A model generated the notes under the pieces. It was given only the letters and a program-made list of their open reading frames with translations. It was not told where the DNA came from and made no database searches. From Candidatus Neomicrothrix sp. UBA6944 (GTDB taxonomy: Bacteria > Actinomycetota > Acidimicrobiia > Acidimicrobiales > Poriferisodalaceae): a stretch of 39,199 nucleotides of DNA. Positions 24,377-31,577 of the stretch are shown here, in pieces. The first letter of the stretch is position 1; every line of letters starts with the position of its first letter. The stretch is from contig DJZU01000058.1 of the NCBI GenBank assembly GCA_002448715.1, forward strand, positions 1 to 39,199. The letters run 5' to 3'. Position numbers and translations under genes: made by a program.

Positions 24377-25411
24377 TCAGTTCATACCTAGTAGTTGCGC
24401 TGCTCGTTCGGCTCGCTCCGCTACTGAATCTCGCATTCGTTCCAGATCAATTTCTTCATCCTGTTCACCCTGTTGGCCACCTAGGTAGCGGGCGTAGACG
24501 CCTTCTCCGATGCAGGCTAAGCGCCACTGTGCAAATGCTCTGTAGTAGTTAATTGAATTTATGTCAGAGCCCATTTGTTGAACATAAAGTGCAGCTAAGT
24601 CATCCTGATTAAGAAATCCCGGCAGCCCAGTGCTTTCCGCGTCTCCAGTCGGATCGATTTCTTGAGGATCGTGCCAATAACCAAGCAGCCCTCCTAGATC
24701 TGCCATTGGTTCACCCAATGTGCACAGTTCCCAATCCAGTACTGCGATGACATCTCCATTTGAGTCGACCATGCAATTTGATAGTCGATAGTCACCGTGA
24801 GCGATGGTCGTTGGGTTCGGTTCAGGCATCTGCGACAGCAACTCCGATGCAACGGCATCCACTATTGGGAGTTCTCGAGTACGAGAACTTTCCCATTGGC
24901 CGGTCCATCGCTTGACTTGGCGTTCTATATACCCGCTCCTTTTGGCTAAATCCCCTAGGCCAACCTCATCAATGTTGACTTGATGCAACGCAACCAATGT
25001 TTGGATAAGAGACTGCGACATTGTCTCTCTAGCGACGGGCTCCATGGTGGACGCAATGTCTATGTCGCGAACAACGACGCCATCGACAAACTCCATAACG
25101 TAAAAATCTCGCCCGTTAATCGTTTCGTCCTGACACAAACCAACCATCTTTGGGACCGGTACCTCACTGTCACGGAGCGCATCCATGAGTCGATACTCGC
25201 GCGCCATGTCATGAGCAGACGGCAGCAACGGCCCCATGGGCGGTCGACGCAAAACAAATCGCGGCTGATCAGCGTCAAACACCGTAAACGTCATATTCGA
25301 CCTACCACCCGCTATGAGCTCGTAGGTGAGCGGCCCCGAAAGATCAGCATGCTCACCGATCCAGTCGGTAACCCTGCTCACATCTATGACATCTGGAGAC
25401 ACATTGGCCAC
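24377..25411 (-). CDS. ACAD11-like aminoglycoside phosphotransferase-fold kinase
   Basis: The 344-residue kinase-like protein is of the APH/ChoK fold, in the subgroup related to the N-terminal domain of ACAD11. The nucleotide-binding lobe has LIAGGRSNMTFTVFDADQPRFVLRRPP, the catalytic loop is TIAHGDYRLSNCMVD (H-x-D-x-x-x-x-N), and the metal-binding Asp is in VLDWELCTLGEPMADLG. ACAD11-type kinases phosphorylate 4-hydroxyacyl-CoAs before dehydration, so a role in hydroxy-fatty-acid breakdown is a reasonable inference here, given the neighbouring enoyl-CoA hydratase and alcohol dehydrogenase. The start is GTG 25411. It is the last gene of a minus-strand trio. Confidence 0.85.
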   Translation of the reverse strand: MANVSPDVIDVSRVTDWIGEHADLSGPLTYELIAGGRSNMTFTVFDADQPRFVLRRPPMGPLLPSAHDMAREYRLMDALRDSEVPVPKMVGLCQDETINGRDFYVMEFVDGVVVRDIDIASTMEPVARETMSQSLIQTLVALHQVNIDEVGLGDLAKRSGYIERQVKRWTGQWESSRTRELPIVDAVASELLSQMPEPNPTTIAHGDYRLSNCMVDSNGDVIAVLDWELCTLGEPMADLGGLLGYWHDPQEIDPTGDAESTGLPGFLNQDDLAALYVQQMGSDINSINYYRAFAQWRLACIGEGVYARYLGGQQGEQDEEIDLERMRDSVAERAERAAQLLGMN

Positions 25412-25430
25412 ATCAGCTATCTATCAGAAT

Positions 25431-26219
25431 TCACTCGCCTCGCGCCTTGCTGTCATCCAAAAACCTAGGCTGACGCTTTTCTTTGATTGCCTGCATCGCT
25501 TCTCGGTGATCGGCAGATCGTAGGCTTTCAAGGTGGCCGCGTTGTATGGCTTCGAGGTCGGGAGAAGTGCCTGCCAAGTTGTCGATAGCCAGTTTCGTTA
25601 ATTTGACCGCATTGGGCGATAGCTCAGAAATAGTGGTGCACAATTCCTCGATTCGAGAATCAAGTTCACTTTCACTGACGACTTCTGTGAGATACCCCAC
25701 CCGGAGTAGCTCTTGTGCGCTAATAGTTTCCGATGTGAGGAATATTCGTTTGGTCGCGGACGCTCCGACCCGTTGAACAAACCTATGGATTCCGCTGGCG
25801 TAGTACTGGATTCCTATGCGGGTAGCTGGCATTCCTAAAACGATTTTCTCTGTTCCCACTCTCAGGTCGCAGGCAACCGCTAAATCCGTTCCACCTCCGT
25901 GAATATTTCCACTTAAGACTGCGATCGTTGGGACGTTCACGTCTGCCAAGGCATCGCATACGTCCCCGAAATCAACTTTCGGGCGTTCTCCTTCCGCTAA
26001 CGCCCCAAGGTGATAACCCGAACACCACGACGGTCCTTGAGCCTCCAGTGTGACTATCCGGATGGAGGGATTGCTCTCTATGGCCTCCAAATGACCGAGA
26101 ATCTGTTCGAGGTCTGCTGGCTCTAACCGATTTCTTTTGTCGGGCCGTTGCAGGACCAGTCGCGCTCGGTGACCGGTAAGTTCTAGCTTTGGAACATCGC
26201 CAGCGCCGTCGAGTCCCAT
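25431..26219 (-). CDS. Enoyl-CoA hydratase/isomerase family protein
   Basis: The 262-residue crotonase-fold protein has the CoA-binding strand ARLVLQRPDKRNRL and oxyanion-hole positions in GPSWCSGYHLGAL and GNIHGGGTDLAVACDLRVG. The position of the first catalytic Glu of true hydratases (usually in the helix after G-G-G) appears as Thr-Asp, so this may be an isomerase, hydrolase or other crotonase member. ATG 26219 lies only 3 bases after the stop of the alcohol dehydrogenase gene, which indicates one transcript. Beta-oxidation-like chemistry is expected. Confidence 0.85.
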   Translation of the reverse strand: MGLDGAGDVPKLELTGHRARLVLQRPDKRNRLEPADLEQILGHLEAIESNPSIRIVTLEAQGPSWCSGYHLGALAEGERPKVDFGDVCDALADVNVPTIAVLSGNIHGGGTDLAVACDLRVGTEKIVLGMPATRIGIQYYASGIHRFVQRVGASATKRIFLTSETISAQELLRVGYLTEVVSESELDSRIEELCTTISELSPNAVKLTKLAIDNLAGTSPDLEAIQRGHLESLRSADHREAMQAIKEKRQPRFLDDSKARGE

Positions 26220-26222
26220 GAG

Positions 26223-27323
26223 CTAGTCGAACACCAGAATGGATCGACCCGCGACCCTACCGTTCTCAAGGTCTTCGACGGCCAGTCCAATATCGTCGAT
26301 GGAGTATCGCTGAGTCACTAATGAGTCAAGGTCAAGAATGCCGTCTCTGTGCCATTCGATAAATCGGGGTAGGTCTTCTCCCGGTTCACAAGAACCGCCA
26401 AGGCTGCAAATGTAGGCCCGTTCGCCAATGAACATATGGCGACTATCCAGTTCTATAGGTGTTTGAGGTACGCCGACTAGGACAGCGGTGCCGCCCTTGG
26501 TTTGACCAAATTCTCCGCTGCGAACGATTTCGGATATCTGTTTCATCGTTGAGGCGTGCCCGATGCAGTCGAATGCATAGTCAACGCCGCTAACCGGTTG
26601 ACGCAAAATGTCAAACTGGCCTTCAACGGGAGTTAGTTCTTTGATTACTGCAACAGCATCAACATCAGCTGCGTTTACGCCATGCGTTGCACCGAATTTC
26701 TTTGCAAATTCTAGTTTTGTGTCGTCAAGGTCTACTGCGATGATGGGATCAGCACCCAAGTGCGCTGCAGCGGCCACCGCTGAAAGTCCCACTCCCCCGA
26801 CGCCAATGACTGCGACGCTGTCGCCCGCTTGAACTTGAGCAGTGTGGAGCACTGCGCCTGCACCGGTAATGACAGCGCATCCAATGATGCTGTCGGTCTC
26901 GCGGTCAATGTCGTCAGGTACCTTCACGACGTACATTTCGTCTGCGATGGTGTGAGTGGCCCACGTGAAGACGTTAATGCTGGTCGCTGTGCGGCCATCT
27001 GGTAATTCCAACGCCGTAGGTCCTCCTTGCCGTCGAGCCTGAGATTGGTTCTTTGGCACCCACGTCACCATGACAGTGTCACCCGGTTCCAGGTCTGTTA
27101 CTGATTCACCAACAGCTTCGACTTCACCTGTTGATTCGTGACCGAGGATCGCCGGTGCCTGTCTGGGGTTGTGAATGGTATGCAGTTGGCTGTGGCATAT
27201 CCCTGACGCGAATTGGCGCACAACGACTTGGTTGGGCCCAGGGTCGGGCAGCGTCACATCGACCACTTCTAACGCTTGATCCTGTTCTTGTGGAACAACT
27301 ACTACCCGAGCTTCAGTCGACAT
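26223..27323 (-). CDS. Zinc-type alcohol dehydrogenase (MDR) without structural zinc loop
   Basis: The 366-residue medium-chain dehydrogenase resembles actinobacterial class III-like or NDMA-dependent alcohol dehydrogenases. Catalytic zinc ligands are in GICHSQLH (Cys), LGHESTGEV (His, Glu) and IGCAVITGAGAV (Cys). The NAD-binding motif is VIGVGGVGLSAVAAAA followed by Asp in IIAVDLDD, favouring NAD. The segment that normally holds four structural-zinc cysteines reads VTWVPKNQSQARRQGG, with none, so the structural zinc site is absent. ATG 27323 is preceded by GGGGGATC. A perfect palindrome at 27354-27368 lies 31 bases upstream of the start and probably marks its promoter. Confidence 0.88.
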   Translation of the reverse strand: MSTEARVVVVPQEQDQALEVVDVTLPDPGPNQVVVRQFASGICHSQLHTIHNPRQAPAILGHESTGEVEAVGESVTDLEPGDTVMVTWVPKNQSQARRQGGPTALELPDGRTATSINVFTWATHTIADEMYVVKVPDDIDRETDSIIGCAVITGAGAVLHTAQVQAGDSVAVIGVGGVGLSAVAAAAHLGADPIIAVDLDDTKLEFAKKFGATHGVNAADVDAVAVIKELTPVEGQFDILRQPVSGVDYAFDCIGHASTMKQISEIVRSGEFGQTKGGTAVLVGVPQTPIELDSRHMFIGERAYICSLGGSCEPGEDLPRFIEWHRDGILDLDSLVTQRYSIDDIGLAVEDLENGRVAGRSILVFD

Positions 27324-27353
27324 TAATGATCCCCCTTTTCTCTGCTTTAGAAG

Positions 27354-27368
27354 TTACGCATAGCGTAA
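27354..27368. promoter_or_regulatory. Palindrome TTACGC-ATA-GCGTAA, likely repressor operator
   Basis: Perfect 6-base arms with a 3-base centre lie between the alcohol dehydrogenase gene (minus) and the cyclase-like gene upstream of it. The shape is that of TetR-family operators. It implies that the dehydrogenase/hydratase/kinase trio has its own regulated promoter. No regulator gene is visible in the window. Confidence 0.55.
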
Positions 27369-27388
27369 ACATTCATCGAATCTAGACT

Positions 27389-27889
27389 TTAGGTGGGAAC
27401 TCGCAGTGGGCGCCCGTCTATGTCAGGCCGACTATCTGTCGATAGCCACAATTGAGTCGGTTCCAAGTCACTCCATATGTTGGCGAGCGCCATGGGGCGA
27501 GCATCCAAGATTCCTCCGGTTGCAGAATCAACGGTTCCAGAGAAGACAATCTGATTTCCGTTCGCGCATCCCAGTACCGCTAGCGCGTGATCTAGTTCAC
27601 CGAAATGCACTCCGATCCGCAGCTTGCGGTTACGGTCGTTAATTTCGCGTTGGGTTCTCCATTGGGCGACTACGGCATATTCCATAGCTACGCCAACGTC
27701 GTCAAAAGACGCCACTACCGGCAACTCATGATTGATCAACGCGGCTCCACCAGCTAAGAAGATTTCTTCTAAGAAATTTTTGGGGTTTTTCCCTTGAGGT
27801 TCACCCTCGAGTTCGTAATCGACACACACATATGTTTTTGGCCCCTTCGATTGATTTCCTGGCGGACGTGGTGTGTCGGCAGTGCTCAA
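27389..27889 (-). CDS. Degenerate class III nucleotide cyclase-like domain protein
   Basis: The 166-residue protein has the general layout of a class III adenylate/guanylate cyclase homology domain: DDVGVAMEYAVVAQWRTQ as the amphipathic helix, RKLRIGVHFGELDHAL as the central strand-turn (compare R-I-G-I-H-x-G-E), and GNQIVFSGTVDSATGGI followed by LWLSTD. The two metal-binding aspartates and the F-x-D-I-x-G-F opening of active cyclases are not recognisable, so catalysis is doubtful; it may bind a nucleotide or act structurally. The start is TTG 27889, sharing TTGA with the stop of the alpha/beta hydrolase, which points to translational coupling in the GrdB-like selenoprotein operon. Assignment rests on motif pattern only. 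Confidence 0.5.
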   Translation of the reverse strand: MSTADTPRPPGNQSKGPKTYVCVDYELEGEPQGKNPKNFLEEIFLAGGAALINHELPVVASFDDVGVAMEYAVVAQWRTQREINDRNRKLRIGVHFGELDHALAVLGCANGNQIVFSGTVDSATGGILDARPMALANIWSDLEPTQLWLSTDSRPDIDGRPLRVPT

Positions 27890-28764
27890 CTTGGCGCTGC
27901 AATTGTTGCTAGAAAATCCAAAACTGCTGCTACGAAGATATCGTTTCGGTCTCCTGCCACCATGTGAGCTGCTTCACCAACGTTTGCGTATTCAGAATGT
28001 GGGACAAGTGCTAAATATGCCTGAGCGCCTTCCTCGGAAAGGACGTCACTTAGGCCACCTCGGACGAGGAGGGAGGGGCAGTCAACGTTTCGCGCTGCTT
28101 CCTCTTGGCGAGGCACGCGATCTTTGAGTGAGCGTTTGCGACGCATGAATTCAGGATCCCAATGCCACCGATAACGCCCATCGGGCCACAATCGAACATT
28201 CTTGGCGAGACCGTCGAGCGTGCGAGGCCGCTTTCGGTGGGGTTGGTAGTTCGCAATGGCGTCAGCTACCTCTTCCAGTGAAGAGAATCCGTCTGGTGCT
28301 TGACCCATGAAGTCTCTGATTTTTCGGACACCGCCGGCCTCAATACGCGGAGCAGTGTCGACGAGAACTAAGGCGGCGGCGTCCACTCGGCCTTCGCCAA
28401 CCGCAGTCAGCGAGGTTCCCCCACCCATCGACGCACCTACCAGTATCGGGCGTTGTTCGAGGCTGTCCACGACGGCGACTAGGTCTTCGACGAGGGCGTC
28501 GTTGGAGTAATCGCCGTCGGGTGCCCAGTCACTGTCACCGTGTCCGCGTGCGTCGAGGCTGACTGCCAGATAGCCGGCTTCAGAGAGCTTTTGTCCCGCA
28601 CCTTTCCAAGCATGGCGAGTCTGACCTCCACCATGTTGAAGAATGACCAGTGGCCCTTCCGTGCCGTAGATATCAGCGGCTACTTGCAGACCACCCGAAG
28701 CGGGAATCATTTTGTGAGGCTTGGGGGCTCCGTCAAGAGGAGCACCCCGTTCAGCCTTATTCAC
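27886..28764 (-). CDS. Alpha/beta hydrolase
   Basis: The 292-residue hydrolase has oxyanion residues in LVILQHGGGQTRHAW, the DARGHGDSDW loop, the nucleophile elbow GASMGG, the acid in VRGGLSDVLS, and the His in NVGEAAHMVAGD. It would hydrolyse an ester, lactone, thioester or epoxide-like substrate in the cytosol. GTG 28764 begins one base after the stop of the GrdB-like selenoprotein gene, so the two are in one transcript. The C-terminal stop overlaps the TTG start of the cyclase-like gene. Confidence 0.87.
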   Translation of the reverse strand: MNKAERGAPLDGAPKPHKMIPASGGLQVAADIYGTEGPLVILQHGGGQTRHAWKGAGQKLSEAGYLAVSLDARGHGDSDWAPDGDYSNDALVEDLVAVVDSLEQRPILVGASMGGGTSLTAVGEGRVDAAALVLVDTAPRIEAGGVRKIRDFMGQAPDGFSSLEEVADAIANYQPHRKRPRTLDGLAKNVRLWPDGRYRWHWDPEFMRRKRSLKDRVPRQEEAARNVDCPSLLVRGGLSDVLSEEGAQAYLALVPHSEYANVGEAAHMVAGDRNDIFVAAVLDFLATIAAPS

Positions 28765-28765
28765 G

Positions 28766-29671
28766 CTATCCCCTATTCCGACCTTCAGCTTTCGCGTCTG
28801 CTTGAGCTGCGCGTCGTTGGTCGCCAGCTGCCGCTAACGCTTCGCGATTCGTGTCATCAACGTTCATGAAATGCTCACGCCAGTCGTCGTTGCTATCAGC
28901 ATCCCAAACAAAGGGCGTTTGTACTGTCGTGCGCGGTTCCCAGGCACGTTCCAACAGTTCTAAAGCCATGCCCGTGATCGCCGTTTGCATTTCGACATCG
29001 TCTGGCTTTCCTACAGGGTTTCCCAGAGGAAAGTCGGTGTACACGAAACGACTCACTCCACACTCTTCGACTATGTCTCTTGCGCTGCCCATCACAACCG
29101 TCGGCAGTCCAGCTTCTTCAAGGTGTCTTGCGACCAGACTCACGGTCTGGTGACATACCGGTCACAACGGCACCAGAATGACGGCATCGAGTTCGTCTTC
29201 CTGAGCGAACTCAAGGATTTGCGGGGCATCTCTCCGGCTGGTCCGTCGATGGCTGTAGTCGGTAGGAACTCCATAGAAACGTTCCGCTAGGGATCCGATT
29301 CTTCCTTGTTTGGCGAATTCGCGAAGACGATTGATCGGCAAATAAGTGTCGAGATCATCAGTATGAGTGTTGTCTTTGTCCCAGAAGAGGTCTTTGTTGT
29401 ACAGACCGCCAAGCGCATCATCGCATCGAGCTGCGTAGGGTTCTTTCGTTGCCGAGCCCGCTACGGCATCTTTATCGACTTTTTTTTCGAAGAAAGAGGT
29501 GGTGACGAGTCCGACGCGGCATTCGTTCAGGGGTTTAGTGAGAGGCGCGAAGGGGACATGATGGTTGTAAGACCACTGGTAGGCCTGAGGGTATCCCTGA
29601 GCACCGTAATAGTTTCGTGACTTGTCTATGTAGCTGACATGAGAACGGTGGGTGCGTCGGTCAACAGCCAT
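28766..29671 (-). CDS. GrdB-like selenoprotein (glycine/betaine/D-proline reductase B family), Sec170
   Basis: ATG 29671, behind GGGAGAGAAAT, starts a 301-residue frame ending TAG at 28766-28768, with one internal TGA at 29162-29164. Read through, the site is DAVILVPL-U-PVCHQTVSLV: a UxxC redox pair (U170, C173), where relatives carry Cys or Sec. The N-terminal part (YYGAQGYPQAYQW, FAPLTKPLNECRVGLVTTS) and the C-terminal part (GLPTVVMGSARDIVEECG, RFVYTDFPLGNPVGKPDD) both match the GrdB-like family often named glycine/sarcosine/betaine reductase selenoprotein B family protein. The clostridial enzymes cleave C-N bonds of a carbonyl-bound substrate by selenolate attack and need partner subunits; none is seen here. 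In this oxygen-tolerant setting the reaction is unknown. It leads an operon with an alpha/beta hydrolase. Confidence 0.9.
29133..29151 (-). promoter_or_regulatory. SECIS hairpin of the GrdB-like selenoprotein gene
   Basis: On the minus strand, 10 bases after the UGA, ACCAGAC pairs perfectly with GUCUGGU (7 bp) around the 5-base loop CGUGA. The loop GU is 19-20 bases after the UGA, close to its place in the E. coli fdhF SECIS. The loop sequence also opens the loop in the peroxiredoxin gene. Confidence 0.82.
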
Positions 29672-29720
29672 ATTTCTCTCCCTGATAGGACAACACTCTT
29701 GATGGTAGGCGCAGAAAAGC

Positions 29721-29741
29721 GTTCGCGCCCAAATAGCGAAC
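29721..29741. promoter_or_regulatory. Inverted repeat GTTCGC-N9-GCGAAC in divergent promoter
   Basis: Perfect 6-base arms lie midway in the 103-base spacer between the GrdB-like selenoprotein gene (minus) and the MaoC-like gene (plus). It is a good candidate for a shared operator controlling both directions. Confidence 0.5.
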
Positions 29742-29774
29742 TACGGTCTCACTTAAGACACATCGGAGAACGCA

Positions 29775-30254
29775 ATGACAGTTGAGATGCCCCCAAGGCC
29801 GCATCGCGGGTGGACCTTTCACGAAGTGCCTGTCGGCAAACGCTGGAGTACGTCAAGAAGAACGGTAACGGAGACCGATCTCATGGTCTACGCGACCCAA
29901 TTCGGTTTTGTCGAAGGTCTATTTCTTGATGCCACAGGCTCTGAACGAGCGGGTTATTCAGGTCGACTGGTGCCCGGGAGCCTCGTGATGTCAATAGCTG
30001 AGGGACTCATTATTTCTGGGGGCGCTATAGCCGGAACCGGCATCGCATATCTCGGAGCAGAGGTCCACGTCAAAGGACCCACCTTTGTGAACGACACTTT
30101 GCAAGTGATAGCGGAGGTAACTGAAGCCAGAATGACTTCGTCAGGAGATCGAGGCATAGTCACTACCCAAAACGAGGTCTTCAACCAGGATGAACAGATA
30201 GTCATGGTGTACACCCCTACCCGAATGATTCGCACCGAACACGTCGACGACTAG
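29775..30254 (+). CDS. MaoC-like hotdog protein lacking clear catalytic residues
   Basis: The 159-residue protein has the same domain layout as the MaoC gene at the window start, with RRTVTETDLMVYATQFG, YSGRLVPGSLVMSIAEG, YLGAEVHVKGPTFVNDTLQV and the closing FNQDEQIVMVYTPTRM. Where active MaoC enzymes show Asp/Asn followed by His, this copy reads FGFVEGLFLDATGSERAGY, with no His, so it may not hydrate enoyl-CoA. ATG 29775 follows GGAG. It diverges from the GrdB-like selenoprotein gene and precedes a CoA-transferase by 27 bases. Confidence 0.75.
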   Translation: MTVEMPPRPHRGWTFHEVPVGKRWSTSRRTVTETDLMVYATQFGFVEGLFLDATGSERAGYSGRLVPGSLVMSIAEGLIISGGAIAGTGIAYLGAEVHVKGPTFVNDTLQVIAEVTEARMTSSGDRGIVTTQNEVFNQDEQIVMVYTPTRMIRTEHVDD

Positions 30255-30281
30255 CTTTTCGCAGATTGAGATGGAGAGGCA

Positions 30282-31550
30282 ATGAACTCAAGCCGAGCCG
30301 GCAAGCGGGTCACACTCGACGAAGCAATCGATGCTATTCCCGAAGGGAGCGTTATTTATGTGGCCCAGGGGTCCGGTTGCCCTTACGGCTTTCTGACCGC
30401 GATCGACCAACGTCGGGAACAATTTCGACGTCTGCAGTTTGTTTCCGCGTTTTTGTTGGAACGCCCGGCTCCGATAGATCACTTGGGTGAGCCATTTAGT
30501 TGGCTCTCTTTGCAGCCAACAGGTGGGATGCGAGATGTACTTGATCACGAAGCATTCGGGATCATTCCTGGTCGTTATTCAGACCTTGATGGCATATGCA
30601 ACCCCGACGGTCCGCTGCCCGCTGACGTCGTTGTGTGTCAGGTAAGTCCACCAGACAAGGATGGCAATTGCAGTCTGGGAACTGGTGTCGGAGGTCACGT
30701 GTCGCTTTTGAAAGAAGCTCCGCTTGTGATTGGGCAGATCAACAACGAGATGCCTTATGTTTACGGCGAAGGTGAGTGCTCTATTGAACATTTCGATTTC
30801 TTGGTGTCGGTAGATGAGCCTCTACCGGAACTGCAACCAGCTGTTACAGACACGGTGTCCGCAGCCATAGCCGACTTCATTGAACCGTTTATCCCCGATA
30901 GCTCGACGTTGCAATTCGGTATCGGGGCAGTACCTGACGCGGTGTTATCTAGTTTGCACGGTCGGAAGGATTTGGGGTTGCACGGTGGAATGATCAATGA
31001 CGCCTGCCTCGAATTAATTGAATGCGGCGCGGTCAACAATCTTCATAAGGGTTGCGACGAAGGGGTATCAGTGGCAGCGGAGATCATGGGCACAAGAAAA
31101 CTTTACGATTGGGTCGACCGGAACCCGTTGGTGAAATTGGCGCGAGGAGCTCACACGCACGGTATCTCGGGGATGGCTTCTGTTCAGAAGTTTGTTGCTT
31201 TGCAGTCAACGGTAGAAATGGCTCTCGATGGTTCCGCCAATAGTGAATTCGCTTCAGGTCGATTTATTTCGGGCCCTGGTGGTGCACCCGACTTTGCGTT
31301 CGGGGCTTCTATCGCTACTGGCGGACGGTCCATAATCGCGATGCCTTCTACCGCTGCTAAGGGCTCAGTGTCGCGTATCGTTCGACAATTAACTGAGGGG
31401 GCGCCTACAACCCTTCCTAGCTATTTGGCGGACATTGTCGTTACCGAACATGGCGCTGTTGAGTTAAGGGGTAGGTCTCTTGCAGAAAGAACTGAGCTGC
31501 TCATCAGCATCGCTCACCCTGACCATCGGGATGCTCTGACGGGCAGCTAA
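30282..31550 (+). CDS. Acetyl-CoA hydrolase/4-hydroxybutyrate CoA-transferase family protein
   Basis: The 422-residue family I-like CoA-transferase has the N-terminal half VTLDEAIDAIPEGSVIYVAQG and the C-terminal half with LQFGIGAVPDAVLSSLHG, FISGPGGAPDFAFGAS and IVVTEHGAVELRGRSL. Family members move CoA between carboxylates or hydrolyse acyl-CoA. In characterised transferases a catalytic Glu follows L-G-x-H-T/S; here the text is LGLHGGMINDAC, with Gly at that place, so the mechanism or even the activity may differ. ATG 30282 follows GAGAGG. It is co-oriented with the MaoC-like gene and ends just before a convergent SDR gene. Confidence 0.85.
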   Translation: MNSSRAGKRVTLDEAIDAIPEGSVIYVAQGSGCPYGFLTAIDQRREQFRRLQFVSAFLLERPAPIDHLGEPFSWLSLQPTGGMRDVLDHEAFGIIPGRYSDLDGICNPDGPLPADVVVCQVSPPDKDGNCSLGTGVGGHVSLLKEAPLVIGQINNEMPYVYGEGECSIEHFDFLVSVDEPLPELQPAVTDTVSAAIADFIEPFIPDSSTLQFGIGAVPDAVLSSLHGRKDLGLHGGMINDACLELIECGAVNNLHKGCDEGVSVAAEIMGTRKLYDWVDRNPLVKLARGAHTHGISGMASVQKFVALQSTVEMALDGSANSEFASGRFISGPGGAPDFAFGASIATGGRSIIAMPSTAAKGSVSRIVRQLTEGAPTTLPSYLADIVVTEHGAVELRGRSLAERTELLISIAHPDHRDALTGS

Positions 31551-31577
31551 GTCCCACACCAAGCATTTTGGTAGTGG

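Noticed and set aside
28766..29143. Independent gene starting at GTG 29143
   Set aside because: It is the C-terminal part of the GrdB-like protein, in the same frame as the upstream part and separated only by UGA and six codons.
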